In this document: piece after piece, positions 28,838-38,110 of the stretch
Layout: every line of letters starts with the position of its first letter
Position numbering within the stretch: position 1 is the first letter of the stretch
Program-made: the position numbers and the translations under genes
Assembly (NCBI RefSeq): GCF_001192835.1
Contig: NZ_DF968182.1
Span: forward strand, 781,748-845,747
Reading direction: 5' to 3'
Source of the DNA: Lentimicrobium saccharophilum
Lineage (GTDB): Bacteria; Bacteroidota; Bacteroidia; Bacteroidales; Lentimicrobiaceae
Length of the DNA: 64,000 nucleotides
The notes under the pieces: generated by a model
Database searches by the model: none
What the model saw: the letters and a program-made list of their open reading frames with translations, nothing else
Told to the model about the DNA's origin: nothing

Positions 28838-29689
28838 ATGAAGAAGATACTCTTTCTGGTAATATTAGCGCTGCCACTTGTTTACAGTTGTAAAAACAAT
28901 GAGCTGGTCAGGATCAATGTGCTGAGTTTCAACATCAGATACGATAACCCGGACGATTCGCTCAATAACTGGAAATACCGCAGGGATTTTGCTTCAGAAA
29001 TGATTCGTTTTTACGGGGCTGATATTATCGGTGCCCAGGAAGTGCTTAAAAATCAATTAGATGACCTGGATAACGCATTGCCCGGGTTTTCTTACATCGG
29101 TGTTGGTCGCCTGGATGGCAAGGAAGATGGAGAATTTGCACCCATCTTTTATAATTCCGGCAGGTTTTCGGTGCTTGAAAGTGGTCATTTCTGGCTCAGT
29201 GAAACACCTGAAATTCCCGGATCAAAAGGTTGGGATGCTGCCTGCGAGCGCATTGTAACCTGGGCGGTTTTCAAAGATAAACCGAGCGGTAAATCCTTTG
29301 CTTTCTACAATACACACTTTGATCATGTGGGAGAAACCGCTCAGCAGGAGAGTGCCATCATGCTGCTGGCTCATATCCGGGAAAATGTCAAGGGAATTCC
29401 GGTAGTTCTTACCGGAGATTTTAATGTAATCCCCGGTTCTGAAGCCGTGAACACCCTGCTTTCGGGTGATCTGCTGGTTGAAGCCGGTAATATTTCCGGA
29501 ATCAACTATGGCCCGTCATGGACATTTCATGACTTCGGCCGTGTTCCTTTAAAGGATCGTGTAAAAATTGATTATATGTTTGTCAGTCAACCCATAAAGG
29601 TCGAATCTTATGCATCAATTTCAGAACAGAAAGACTCGGTCTACCTGTCTGACCATAATCCTGTCTTTGCAAAACTGGTTCTTCAATAA
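28838..29689 (+). CDS. Endonuclease/exonuclease/phosphatase (EEP) family lipoprotein
   Basis: A 283-residue lipoprotein (lipobox VYSC, Cys18). The EEP active-site series is complete: VLSFNIRYDNPDDS (Asn), DIIGAQEVL (Glu), FYNTHFDHVG (His), LTGDFNVIPG (Asp, Asn) and YLSDHNPVFA (Asp, His). The exported form, rather than the DNA-repair form, and its place in a mannosidase operon point to a sugar-phosphate or inositol-phosphate phosphatase or a phosphodiesterase. It lies 16 bp after GH92. Confidence 0.88.
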   Translation: MKKILFLVILALPLVYSCKNNELVRINVLSFNIRYDNPDDSLNNWKYRRDFASEMIRFYGADIIGAQEVLKNQLDDLDNALPGFSYIGVGRLDGKEDGEFAPIFYNSGRFSVLESGHFWLSETPEIPGSKGWDAACERIVTWAVFKDKPSGKSFAFYNTHFDHVGETAQQESAIMLLAHIRENVKGIPVVLTGDFNVIPGSEAVNTLLSGDLLVEAGNISGINYGPSWTFHDFGRVPLKDRVKIDYMFVSQPIKVESYASISEQKDSVYLSDHNPVFAKLVLQ

Positions 29690-29775
29690 ATAATTTTCGG
29701 AAAACCAGATTGTCAAATTAATAACAAACTGTTTGGTCTCCTTAAGTTCAACAACAAGATAAAATTGATCTCACA

Positions 29776-30936
29776 ATGAAGAAAAAATATTTTCTGTTTG
29801 TCTTTGCCCTGGCTATTGCCTGGTTATTTATAAGTCCTGCTGTTTTTGCACAATACGAAAAAACGGAAGAAAGCGGCGATAAACTGGCTTATGTTAAGCA
29901 GCAACCTTACGAAACGGTAAAGGTAACTACTCCTGCGGGAAAAGTTGTTAAGAATGTGATACTTATGATTGGCGATGGTATGGGTTTGACTCAGGTTTCA
30001 ACTGCCTGGGTTGCCAATCACGGAAATTTGAACATAGATAACTTCCCTGTTATCGGGCTTAAAAGGACTTATGCTGCCAATAAGCTGATCACCGATTCAG
30101 GAGCAGCCGGCACGGCCCTGGCAACCGGAAAAAAAACCAATTACCATTCGGTGGGGGTGGATACTGCGGGCAATTCCATTCCTTCGCTCACCGATCTGGC
30201 ATCGGAAAAGGGATTGTCAACCGCTGTGGTTGTTACCTGCAATCTTTCAGATGCTACGCCTTCGGCCTTCTGCGCAAGCAACAAAGACCGGGATAACGAG
30301 GAGGAAATTGCCGCCGATTATCTCAACTGCAATGTAGACTATATTTTTGGCGGAGGACGCAATCAGTTTTATAAAAGGAAAGACGGTCGTAACCTTTTTA
30401 AGGAAATGGAGGCCAAAGGTTATCAGGTGTGTTTCACCTGGGAAGAGACCGCCAAAATAGAAACAGGGAAGGTTTTCTCTGTGCTTGATGATGGTCAGTT
30501 GCCATTGTATCCCGAAAGGGGAGAGGTTTTTAAAGATGCCACCCTGCATGCGCTGAGTCTGCTTTCCGGAAGCGAAAAAGGATTTTTTGCCATGTTCGAA
30601 GGGTCGCGTATTGATGATTGCGGACACTGGCATGATATTCCCGCCCTCATCAATGAGATGGCTGATTTTGATCAGACCATAGGCAGAGTGCTGCAATGGG
30701 CCGAAAAGGATGGAGAAACGCTGGTGATTGTGCTGGCCGACCACGAAACCGGAGGACTTACCCTGCTGGGAGGTGACATCAGCAAAGGTGAAGTAAAAGG
30801 GCATTATTCTACCGGAAGTCACTCGGGCATTCATGTGCCGGTGTATGCCTGGGGACCCGGAGCGGAGGAGTTTGCCGGAATCTATGAAAACACCGACATC
30901 TTCAACAAAATCGCAGGACTCCTCAAATTAAAATAG
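29776..30936 (+). CDS. Alkaline phosphatase, exported
   Basis: A 386-residue alkaline phosphatase superfamily protein with an N-terminal signal peptide (about residues 1-26). Metal and catalytic motifs are present: VILMIGDGMGLTQVS (metal Asp), ITDSGAAGTALATGKKT (nucleophile region), MFEGSRIDDCGHWHD, VLADHETGGLTLLGG and TGSHSGIHVPVYAWG. It would remove phosphate monoesters in the periplasm, acting after the phosphodiesterases of the operon. It starts 86 bp after the EEP gene and ends 1 bp before the PHP gene. Confidence 0.93.
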   Translation: MKKKYFLFVFALAIAWLFISPAVFAQYEKTEESGDKLAYVKQQPYETVKVTTPAGKVVKNVILMIGDGMGLTQVSTAWVANHGNLNIDNFPVIGLKRTYAANKLITDSGAAGTALATGKKTNYHSVGVDTAGNSIPSLTDLASEKGLSTAVVVTCNLSDATPSAFCASNKDRDNEEEIAADYLNCNVDYIFGGGRNQFYKRKDGRNLFKEMEAKGYQVCFTWEETAKIETGKVFSVLDDGQLPLYPERGEVFKDATLHALSLLSGSEKGFFAMFEGSRIDDCGHWHDIPALINEMADFDQTIGRVLQWAEKDGETLVIVLADHETGGLTLLGGDISKGEVKGHYSTGSHSGIHVPVYAWGPGAEEFAGIYENTDIFNKIAGLLKLK

Positions 30937-30937
30937 C

Positions 30938-32737
30938 ATGAGAAAAACCTTTATATTACTATTTGCTTTTTTTACTGCCGTTGCTTTACAAGCTCAGGAG
31001 CGCGACATTCAGTTTGAATGGATTGAAGGCTTTCAGAAGGTAGATTCCCGACGTGAGATAAAGATTCCGGACATACCAGGTTATAAAACGCTGAAAGGTG
31101 ATTTTCACTCCCACACCATTTTCTCAGATGGGATTGTTATGCCTTCGGAGCGCATTCATGAGGCCTGGCGGGAAGGACTCGATGTGATTGCCATCACCGA
31201 CCACACCACCAGGCAGCCATCCTATCTTACCTCCGATTACAATACTTCCTTTAAAATGGCAGAATCAGTTGCCAAAAGGCGGGGTATCACCCTTATTCCT
31301 GGTATTGAATACACTAAAAGTGAGCCGGTAGGGCACTTGAATATTTTGTTTTTAAAAGATGCCAACTACTACGCCCGCCCTGATATTACCCCGGATGAAG
31401 CGCTGGATTATGCCGGAAAGGAAGGTGCTTTTGTTATTTACAACCACCCCGGATGGCCAGATAAGGACAGCAGACTTGATGCGTTTCAAATCAGGCATCT
31501 CGAAAAAAAGAACATCAGGGCCATGGAAGCCATCAACGGAAATGAGTTTTATCCTGTTGTGCTTGACTATTGCGCTCAATATCAGATTTCACCTTTCAGT
31601 AACACAGATATTCATTCCCCCATTTATGCTTCCTTTCCGGTTGACCAGACCATACGAAACCTGACCCTTGTTTTCGCAAAGGAAAACTCAGAAGAAGCAA
31701 TAAAGGAAGCGATGTTTGCCGGCAGAACCCTGGGATTGGCCAATAATATGCTGGTTGGTAACGGATTGTACATCAGTCAGTTGATCAAGGAGTCGCTTCG
31801 TGTAACCAATTTGATTCTGGATGACTACAACTTCTCGTGCAATGTTACCAATCTAAGTGACATCACCTGGGTACTTTACGGGCCAGGCCACAGACGGTAT
31901 GTCTTTCCCGCGGGAAGAACTGTTCAGCTAAGCGACTTATTGTCGGATGCCGAACTGGTTTACAAGGTTAAAAATACATGGGTGGCTTCTGATCGTCACC
32001 TGGAAATACCGCTTATGTATATTCTGGCAGAAAAAGAAGAAGTTCACATGCCTGTAGTCGGGCAAAATCTTACCCTTATCGATAAGGATCAGGCCATTTT
32101 TGCTGAATGCCTCACCCAGGGAGCCGAAATCAGGTACACAACCGATGGCAGTGTGCCGGATCAGAATGCTCAGCGCTGGCAACAACCACTTCGACTGAAT
32201 CAGTCCGCAACCCTCACCCTGAGGGCATTTAAGGAGGGAATGAAACCCAGCAGGTTATTCCGCAGGCAGGTAATTATCAATCAGTTGCATGAACCATCAG
32301 GAATCAAAGCCAAGGAAAGGGGACTGAATTATCAGTATTATGAAGGTGAAATTCTTTCAGTGGTTGAGATACCGGTCAAAGGGAAAAAAATATCTGAAGG
32401 AATATCAGAATCTTTAGATATTAAACTTGCCAAAGCTGATGACCACTTTGGAATAATTTTTACCGGTTATCTGTACGCCCCTGTTTCCGGGCTGTACACC
32501 TTTGCGCTGGAAAGTGACGACGGGGCAACCTTCAGCATTTCAAATGTTGAATTACTTGACAATGATGGTTCACACAGCCTCAAGCGCGTGGAAGGAAAGA
32601 TTCAGTTGAAAAAAGGATTTCACCCGATCACAGTCCGGTATTTCGACGACTACGAGGAACAGGAAATCAGGCTTTTGTGGTCATTTCCGGGAAAACCCGA
32701 AACGGAAATTTCGCCAGAGTATTATTTTGCAAGATAA
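30938..32737 (+). CDS. PHP-domain phosphoesterase with chitobiase C-terminal-like and PA14 domains, exported
   Basis: A 599-residue protein with a signal peptide (cleaved near LQAQ). The PHP domain covers about residues 45-330 with the metal set DFHSHTIFSDG, VIAITDHTTR, LIPGIEYTKS, VIYNHPGWPDKDS and NTDIHSP. PHP domains hydrolyse phosphoesters with a trinuclear metal site. A CHB_HEX_C-like segment (about 375-430, RYTTDGSVPDQNAQRW) and a PA14 domain (about 450-595, LDNDGSHS) follow, in the same order as in GH92. An exported PHP enzyme with sugar-binding modules is unusual and supports a phosphorylated glycan substrate. Confidence 0.88.
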   Translation: MRKTFILLFAFFTAVALQAQERDIQFEWIEGFQKVDSRREIKIPDIPGYKTLKGDFHSHTIFSDGIVMPSERIHEAWREGLDVIAITDHTTRQPSYLTSDYNTSFKMAESVAKRRGITLIPGIEYTKSEPVGHLNILFLKDANYYARPDITPDEALDYAGKEGAFVIYNHPGWPDKDSRLDAFQIRHLEKKNIRAMEAINGNEFYPVVLDYCAQYQISPFSNTDIHSPIYASFPVDQTIRNLTLVFAKENSEEAIKEAMFAGRTLGLANNMLVGNGLYISQLIKESLRVTNLILDDYNFSCNVTNLSDITWVLYGPGHRRYVFPAGRTVQLSDLLSDAELVYKVKNTWVASDRHLEIPLMYILAEKEEVHMPVVGQNLTLIDKDQAIFAECLTQGAEIRYTTDGSVPDQNAQRWQQPLRLNQSATLTLRAFKEGMKPSRLFRRQVIINQLHEPSGIKAKERGLNYQYYEGEILSVVEIPVKGKKISEGISESLDIKLAKADDHFGIIFTGYLYAPVSGLYTFALESDDGATFSISNVELLDNDGSHSLKRVEGKIQLKKGFHPITVRYFDDYEEQEIRLLWSFPGKPETEISPEYYFAR

Positions 32738-32746
32738 GCAGCATCA

Positions 32747-34489
32747 ATGCACCTGAAATATATCTTTTTCATTCAATTACTGATTTTTTCCATAAACGGA
32801 AACAGTCAGTTTATTCATCAAAGGCAGGTTTCAGGGGCAAATCCATGGACGTCAGCGCCTGAGATTTCAGGAGATAATTACAGGTTTATTGTTGCCGGAG
32901 ATATTACCGGAGGAGAAGAACCCGGAGTTCTGGCAGAAGCGGTGCATAGAATTAATGAACTTTCTCCCGATTTTGTTATTACGGTTGGTGATCTGATTGA
33001 CGGTTACACTACCGACAGCCTGCGGGCCGAGAGACAGTGGGATGATTTTCTGAAAGTGATCGGAAATCTTGAAATGCCCTTCTTTTTTACAGCCGGAAAT
33101 CATGACATCACCAATCCAATGCTTGAGGATATCTGGAATCGCAGGTTTGGAAGCCTTTGGTATAGTTTTAAGGTTGGCAGTTCTTTATTTTTTGTAATCA
33201 ATCCTGCAGGAATAGCCAACAAAGGTTTTGATGCCGGACAGCTTGAATATTTTAAGAGCAGGCTTGAAAATCATAATGCAGGTGCTCCGGTGTTTATTTT
33301 TATGCATTATCCGGCAAAGGAAATGGCTGACAATGATCATTTCGTCGAGTTCAGCCGTTTGCTGATGAATTACAATGCTTACTGGTTTTGCGGACATGAG
33401 CACCGGTATGTTTATGAAAAATTCAATGGACAGCCACATATTATGCTCGCCGGACTTGCCACCGGAGGACCGGGAATACGCGGGCACAAACTGGGAGAGT
33501 ATCATAATCTTATGCAAATCTCAGTGCGGGGCAGTGAAGTGCGCATAGCAAACCTCGATCTCGCAGGACTATTGCCCGTGGATGCGGTGAACCCGTCAAC
33601 AATAAAACAGGTTGATGTGTTGCGCCGCGGCAGTTGGGCTGAAGCTGAAGTTGTGTATTCAACGGACAGAATGGTTTCATCTGTTTTCACAAGAATGTTG
33701 CTGAAGAATGAAGGTGAATTCCCTTTACATGTCAGCGGCTCATTTATGTCAGAAAAAAATATCTCAATTAATCCGGTCCGGATTGATACGTTGATTCAGC
33801 CAGGTGAAACTTCACTCATTCCGGTGGAATTTTCAGCCCCGGAGAAGTTTGATTTAGCCGGCTTAAACGGAATTACATTCAATTCAACCGCTGAGTTTTA
33901 TCAGCCGGGAGCAGCTTTAATGACTACGCATGAATTGATTGTTTTATCTGATTATCTCAGAATTTGCCATTATTCCGTTGATCCTCAGGTAAGTTTCACG
34001 GATACTGAAGTGCCTTTTGAAATTGAAGAAGACTGGGACTGGAAAGGGAATCATGATGCCTCATTCTCGCTTGAAACAACGCACGATGAAAAGCACATTC
34101 ATATCAGCGTTAAAATAACCGATGACCGGTGGGTGTTGTCTGACCATAGGGCGCATGATAAACTGTTGGTTTATTTTTCTCCGGAAACCACATCGAAACC
34201 ACAGCAGGCTTTTCAGTTTCAGTTCAATGCGGGCGAAGGCAGTGCCAGGGTTGTTTCCGCATCCGGAAGAAAAATCAAATTCAGGTCATCTGCTGAAATG
34301 CATGGTGAGGAAATGTATGTAAATCTGTCTGTTCCTGCCGGCCAGGTTAAAACGGGTTATTTCAGGCTGAACCTGATATACACCGATGTGGATGACCCGT
34401 CTGGTATTGATCATACAAAGTTGAACTGGCGTCCCTGGGAAACCTCCGGCAGGTGGAACAAGGGAGCCGGAATTTTTCTGGTAAAATAA
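32747..34489 (+). CDS. Calcineurin-like metallophosphoesterase with C-terminal CBM9-like domain, exported
   Basis: A 580-residue protein with a signal peptide (about residues 1-24). The metallophosphoesterase domain (about 45-270) shows VAGDITGGEEPG (modified first motif, with no GDxH His), VGDLIDG, TAGNHDIT, FMHYPAKE and WFCGHEHRYV. The C-terminal region (about 420-580) has an acidic start and DKLLVYF followed by beta strands, resembling a CBM9-like sugar-binding domain. The missing first-motif histidine may change the metal centre. It begins 9 bp after the PHP gene. Confidence 0.82.
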   Translation: MHLKYIFFIQLLIFSINGNSQFIHQRQVSGANPWTSAPEISGDNYRFIVAGDITGGEEPGVLAEAVHRINELSPDFVITVGDLIDGYTTDSLRAERQWDDFLKVIGNLEMPFFFTAGNHDITNPMLEDIWNRRFGSLWYSFKVGSSLFFVINPAGIANKGFDAGQLEYFKSRLENHNAGAPVFIFMHYPAKEMADNDHFVEFSRLLMNYNAYWFCGHEHRYVYEKFNGQPHIMLAGLATGGPGIRGHKLGEYHNLMQISVRGSEVRIANLDLAGLLPVDAVNPSTIKQVDVLRRGSWAEAEVVYSTDRMVSSVFTRMLLKNEGEFPLHVSGSFMSEKNISINPVRIDTLIQPGETSLIPVEFSAPEKFDLAGLNGITFNSTAEFYQPGAALMTTHELIVLSDYLRICHYSVDPQVSFTDTEVPFEIEEDWDWKGNHDASFSLETTHDEKHIHISVKITDDRWVLSDHRAHDKLLVYFSPETTSKPQQAFQFQFNAGEGSARVVSASGRKIKFRSSAEMHGEEMYVNLSVPAGQVKTGYFRLNLIYTDVDDPSGIDHTKLNWRPWETSGRWNKGAGIFLVK

Positions 34490-34506
34490 CTTTATTCAAA
34501 GATACT

Positions 34507-36006
34507 ATGAGTATACCCTCTTTTATTCATTTCAGGACCAGGTGGCCAATGTCGCTGCTTTTGTTGCTGTGGTGCGGTTTTTCTGCTGCCCAGAATTCAG
34601 CAGTTCTAAGATTCCGTCATGGTGAACCATTTAAAATCGTTCAGTTTACTGATGTACATTGGGACAATACTCAACCCAATTGTGCTGAAACAGCATCGGT
34701 AATTAAGCATGTACTTGCCGCTGAAAAACCCGATCTTATAATCTTGACCGGAGACATCGTAACCTATTCTCCGGCTGCAAAGGGATGGGATGCCATTGCG
34801 GCTATAATGTCGGAGTCGGGTATTCCATGGGCTGTGACACTGGGCAATCACGACGATGAACCCGGGTTGTCCCGGTCAGAGATTTTTGATTTACTCGAAC
34901 CCAAAAAGGGTTTTATCGCTCAAAAAGGGCCCGAAGAAATTTCCGGCACCGGCAACTATATACTGGAAATAAAAGCTTCAGATTCCGATAAAACCTCGGC
35001 GCTGATCTATTGCATTGATTCACATAGTTATCCTGAGGATAAAAAGTTGGGTAGTTACGACTGGGTCAAGTTTGATCAGATTGAGTGGTACAGAAAACAA
35101 AGCCGGAAGTTTACCGAAGTCAACGGTGGTAATCCATTGCCTGCACTGGCTTATTTTCATATTCCAACTCCTGAGTACAAAGAGGTATATGACTCAAAAT
35201 CAAGCCTTGGAGAAAAAAACGAGGGAGTTGCTTCCCCATTGTTAAACTCGGGTTTGATTACTTCCATGATTGAGATGGGTGATGTAATGGGCACTTTTAC
35301 CGGTCACGACCATGAAAACAATTACATAGCCTTGTATCACAGTCTGGCGTTGGCGTACGGACAGGTTACCGGAGTAAATGCTTATGGCAAGTTTGAACGC
35401 GGGGCCCGGGTGGTTGAAATTAGCGAAGGAGCTCACAGTTTTAATACCTGGATCAGGACAAATTCCGGAGTTAGCTTTCCCTATAATTTTCCTTTCGGAG
35501 GTACTTACGATGAATCAGCCTACGATTTTCTGAAAGCTGAGCAACTTTCAGACATGAAACCTGGCATCTCATTCAGTTATTTTGAGGGGGAATTCAAATC
35601 CACTGATGATTTTACAGGTTCTGAGCCCGTTAAAAATGGCCTTGTCAGGGAAATAACGCTGGAACCCCGGCAAGCAGAGGATCATTTCGGTTTTGAATTC
35701 AACGCCTGGATTGAAATTCCGGAAAAAGGGCTCTATCGCTTCTCTACTTATTCCGACGATGGATCCAGACTTTATATAGGAGGGAAATTGGTGGTTGATA
35801 ATGACGGTTCGCACAGTGCAAGGCGAAAAGAAGGGGCTGTTGCACTGGAAAAAGGCCTGCATCAGTTCAAACTTTTATACTTTGATGACTATATGGGCCA
35901 AACCCTTGAAGCCGGGATTTCGGGACTTACGTTCAGAGAAAAACCGGTCACCGGGGCTATGCTTTTCATCCCGGAAACTAAAAGCAAGCCGGACCACAAA
36001 AAATAA
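34507..36006 (+). CDS. Calcineurin-like metallophosphoesterase with C-terminal PA14 domain, exported
   Basis: ATG 34507 gives 499 residues with a signal peptide (about 13-32); an upstream in-frame ATG at 34453 would overlap the previous gene by 37 bp and hide that signal. Active-site motifs are QFTDVHWDN (complete DxH), LTGDIVTYS, TLGNHDDE, AYFHIPTPEY and FTGHDHENN, as in fungal and bacterial Dcr2-like or purple-acid-type phosphatases. A PA14 domain (about residues 355-490) carries VVDNDGSHS, nearly the same as in GH92. It closes the phosphatase series of the PUL. Confidence 0.9.
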   Translation: MSIPSFIHFRTRWPMSLLLLLWCGFSAAQNSAVLRFRHGEPFKIVQFTDVHWDNTQPNCAETASVIKHVLAAEKPDLIILTGDIVTYSPAAKGWDAIAAIMSESGIPWAVTLGNHDDEPGLSRSEIFDLLEPKKGFIAQKGPEEISGTGNYILEIKASDSDKTSALIYCIDSHSYPEDKKLGSYDWVKFDQIEWYRKQSRKFTEVNGGNPLPALAYFHIPTPEYKEVYDSKSSLGEKNEGVASPLLNSGLITSMIEMGDVMGTFTGHDHENNYIALYHSLALAYGQVTGVNAYGKFERGARVVEISEGAHSFNTWIRTNSGVSFPYNFPFGGTYDESAYDFLKAEQLSDMKPGISFSYFEGEFKSTDDFTGSEPVKNGLVREITLEPRQAEDHFGFEFNAWIEIPEKGLYRFSTYSDDGSRLYIGGKLVVDNDGSHSARRKEGAVALEKGLHQFKLLYFDDYMGQTLEAGISGLTFREKPVTGAMLFIPETKSKPDHKK

Positions 36007-36146
36007 ACCTTCTCTTGTGTCTCTCCGGTTAGGGATTGCCCGGTTTTTAATCCGGAGAAATACTCTAAATAACAGTTAATCAATGCAATGCTTGTTTGTT
36101 TGCTGTACCTTGTAAGCAAAGGAGATTGCCCGAAATATGTTCTTTT

Positions 36147-36998
36147 ATGACAAAAAGCAAAATGCTGGGTTTCGATATCGGCGGAACCAATCTAAGGGCC
36201 GGAGTAATTGAAAACGGAAGCGTTCTGAGCATTTACCGCGAACCCATTGGCGATCAGTTTGACGAACAGGGGACCATAAATCAGGTTATTAAACTGATAT
36301 CTATGGCCATGTCGCCGGGAATAATTTCAATAGGTGTTGGAGTGCCCTCTGTGGTGGATGTCAAAACAGGGATAGTTTATGATACTGTCAACATCCCGTC
36401 CTGGAAGGAAGTGCCACTGAAAGACATTCTGGAAAAACAATTCGGAATTCCCGTTCTGATCAACAACGATGCAAATTGTTTTGTACTCGGTGAAAAATAC
36501 TTTGGTTCGGGTAAAAACGTGAGTAATCTTACCGGACTTATTCTGGGAACAGGGGTAGGGGCCGGCCTTATCATGAATAACAAACTCGTTCCTGGCCATA
36601 ATTGCGGAGCCGGCGAATTTGGGATGGTTTCCTACCTGGAGCACGATTATGAGTATTATTGCGGAGGAGGGAATTTCGAACTACTCTATGGTAACAGTGC
36701 TGTTGAAATATCCAGACTGGCCGGAGCGGGCAATCCGGAAGCATTGAGAATCTGGAACACTTACGGAAAGCACCTGGCCGAATTGATTAAACTTGTGCTT
36801 TACACGGCCGATCCCCAATCCATTGTTCTGGGAGGTTCACTTTCGCAGGCATATCCGTTCTTTAAGGAGAGTATGCTGCAATCACTGCAAACATTTGCCT
36901 TCAGAAATACACTGAAAAACCTGAGTATTCATGTTTCGGAGCTTGAATATGCCGGCGTGCTCGGGGCGGCCTGCCTGTACAACGATTCCGGGATATGA
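36147..36998 (+). CDS. ROK-family sugar kinase
   Basis: With ATG 36147 the product is 283 residues, starting MTKSKMLGFDIGGTNLRAGV, the phosphate-binding motif of ROK kinases. LINNDANCFVLGEKYFG carries the catalytic Asp and LILGTGVGAGLIMNN the second nucleotide motif. The usual zinc motif CxCGxxGC is reduced to a YYCGGGNFE-like segment, so the structural zinc site is probably lost. ROK kinases phosphorylate glucose, GlcNAc, mannose or fructose in the cytoplasm. Following the mannose PUL it probably phosphorylates the released sugar (mannose or an amino sugar). Confidence 0.87.
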   Translation: MTKSKMLGFDIGGTNLRAGVIENGSVLSIYREPIGDQFDEQGTINQVIKLISMAMSPGIISIGVGVPSVVDVKTGIVYDTVNIPSWKEVPLKDILEKQFGIPVLINNDANCFVLGEKYFGSGKNVSNLTGLILGTGVGAGLIMNNKLVPGHNCGAGEFGMVSYLEHDYEYYCGGGNFELLYGNSAVEISRLAGAGNPEALRIWNTYGKHLAELIKLVLYTADPQSIVLGGSLSQAYPFFKESMLQSLQTFAFRNTLKNLSIHVSELEYAGVLGAACLYNDSGI

Positions 36999-37022
36999 AC
37001 GGCAACTATAATTAAAACAGCA

Positions 37023-38048
37023 ATGAAAACCACTGAGGAAAGATACCAGCGTTTCAGCTTATGCCGTGAGATGTCTGAAACCATCGGCATTGTCAGAAAT
37101 TTTGATCCGGGCAGATTAATTCCACTGGCTGAAGAATTATCCTCGAAGGATAAACTGATGCTGGCCGGGGAGGGGAGCAGCCGGATTTTTCCGGCCATGA
37201 ATGCCATCAGCAACCTGCTGAAAAATTCTGCAAATAAAACAATCATCACCGAAGGCTGTCTTCAGGCAATGGAATATAATCTTGGTGATTTTGCTGTTTT
37301 GGGGTTGAGCAACTCGGGCCGTACCCGTGAACTGCTCAATCTGTTCGGGAAACTGCGTCATGAAAAACATGATGCACTTTATTCCGTCACTGCTTATGCG
37401 GACTCGCCGGTAACAGGAATTTCCAGGGCATGCGTTCTGAATTGCGGACCCGAGAAGGCTGTTGCTGCAACAAAAAGCGTGGTGGAACAGGCCCTGACAC
37501 TGCAGGTTTTAACAAGTTTCTATGCCGGTGATTTTTCTGCATTGAACGATGATTTTAAAGAAACCACCCGGAGACTCGCAAATGCACTGGAATACACATT
37601 GACTGCTGATATTGAAACAGATATAATAAAGGTTTATGCCGGGGCTTCAAAGGTCTATTTTGCAGGGCGAAACAATGGAGTAGCCGAAGAACTGGCTTTA
37701 AAGGCGAACGAGATTACCCGTAAAAAGTCAATGTATCTCGGGGGGACCTTTCTTTTACATGGGATTGAAGAAGTAATGGATGCCGGTGAAATAGTGATCC
37801 TGGTTGACCCCTGGCAAAGTGAAGAAGAGAAAATCAGGAAGGTGATCAGTCATGGCGCGGGCCTGCAGGTATTTGCCATCAGCAGCCGGCAGACTTCTTT
37901 CCCCACCATCCTGGTGCCGGATTTGAAGAAATTTCAAGGTTATATTCAGCTTCTTGCCGGTTGGAATCTGCTGGTGGAAGCGGGATTATCCATGGGGATT
38001 AACATTGACAAAGGCCTTCGGGCCAGAAAGATTGGCAACGAAGGGTGA
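37023..38048 (+). CDS. Double-SIS-domain phosphosugar isomerase/deaminase (GlmS-isomerase/AgaS-like)
   Basis: A 341-residue protein with two SIS folds. The first has LMLAGEGSSRIFPAMNA and LGLSNSGRTRELL (phosphosugar-binding serines); the second has VYFAGRNNGVAEELALKANE and GTFLLHGIEEVMD, in the position of the GlmS ALKLKEI...HGP motifs. There is no glutaminase domain. Related proteins interconvert ketose and aldose phosphates or deaminate amino-sugar phosphates. It lies 24 bp after the ROK kinase gene, so kinase and isomerase likely feed the PUL sugar into fructose-6-phosphate. Confidence 0.85.
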   Translation: MKTTEERYQRFSLCREMSETIGIVRNFDPGRLIPLAEELSSKDKLMLAGEGSSRIFPAMNAISNLLKNSANKTIITEGCLQAMEYNLGDFAVLGLSNSGRTRELLNLFGKLRHEKHDALYSVTAYADSPVTGISRACVLNCGPEKAVAATKSVVEQALTLQVLTSFYAGDFSALNDDFKETTRRLANALEYTLTADIETDIIKVYAGASKVYFAGRNNGVAEELALKANEITRKKSMYLGGTFLLHGIEEVMDAGEIVILVDPWQSEEEKIRKVISHGAGLQVFAISSRQTSFPTILVPDLKKFQGYIQLLAGWNLLVEAGLSMGINIDKGLRARKIGNEG

Positions 38049-38110
38049 TTTTGCATTCCAGGCCGGGTGGGGAGAGAAAATATTTAATTTTACCACCCAA
38101 ACCTCCTGCA

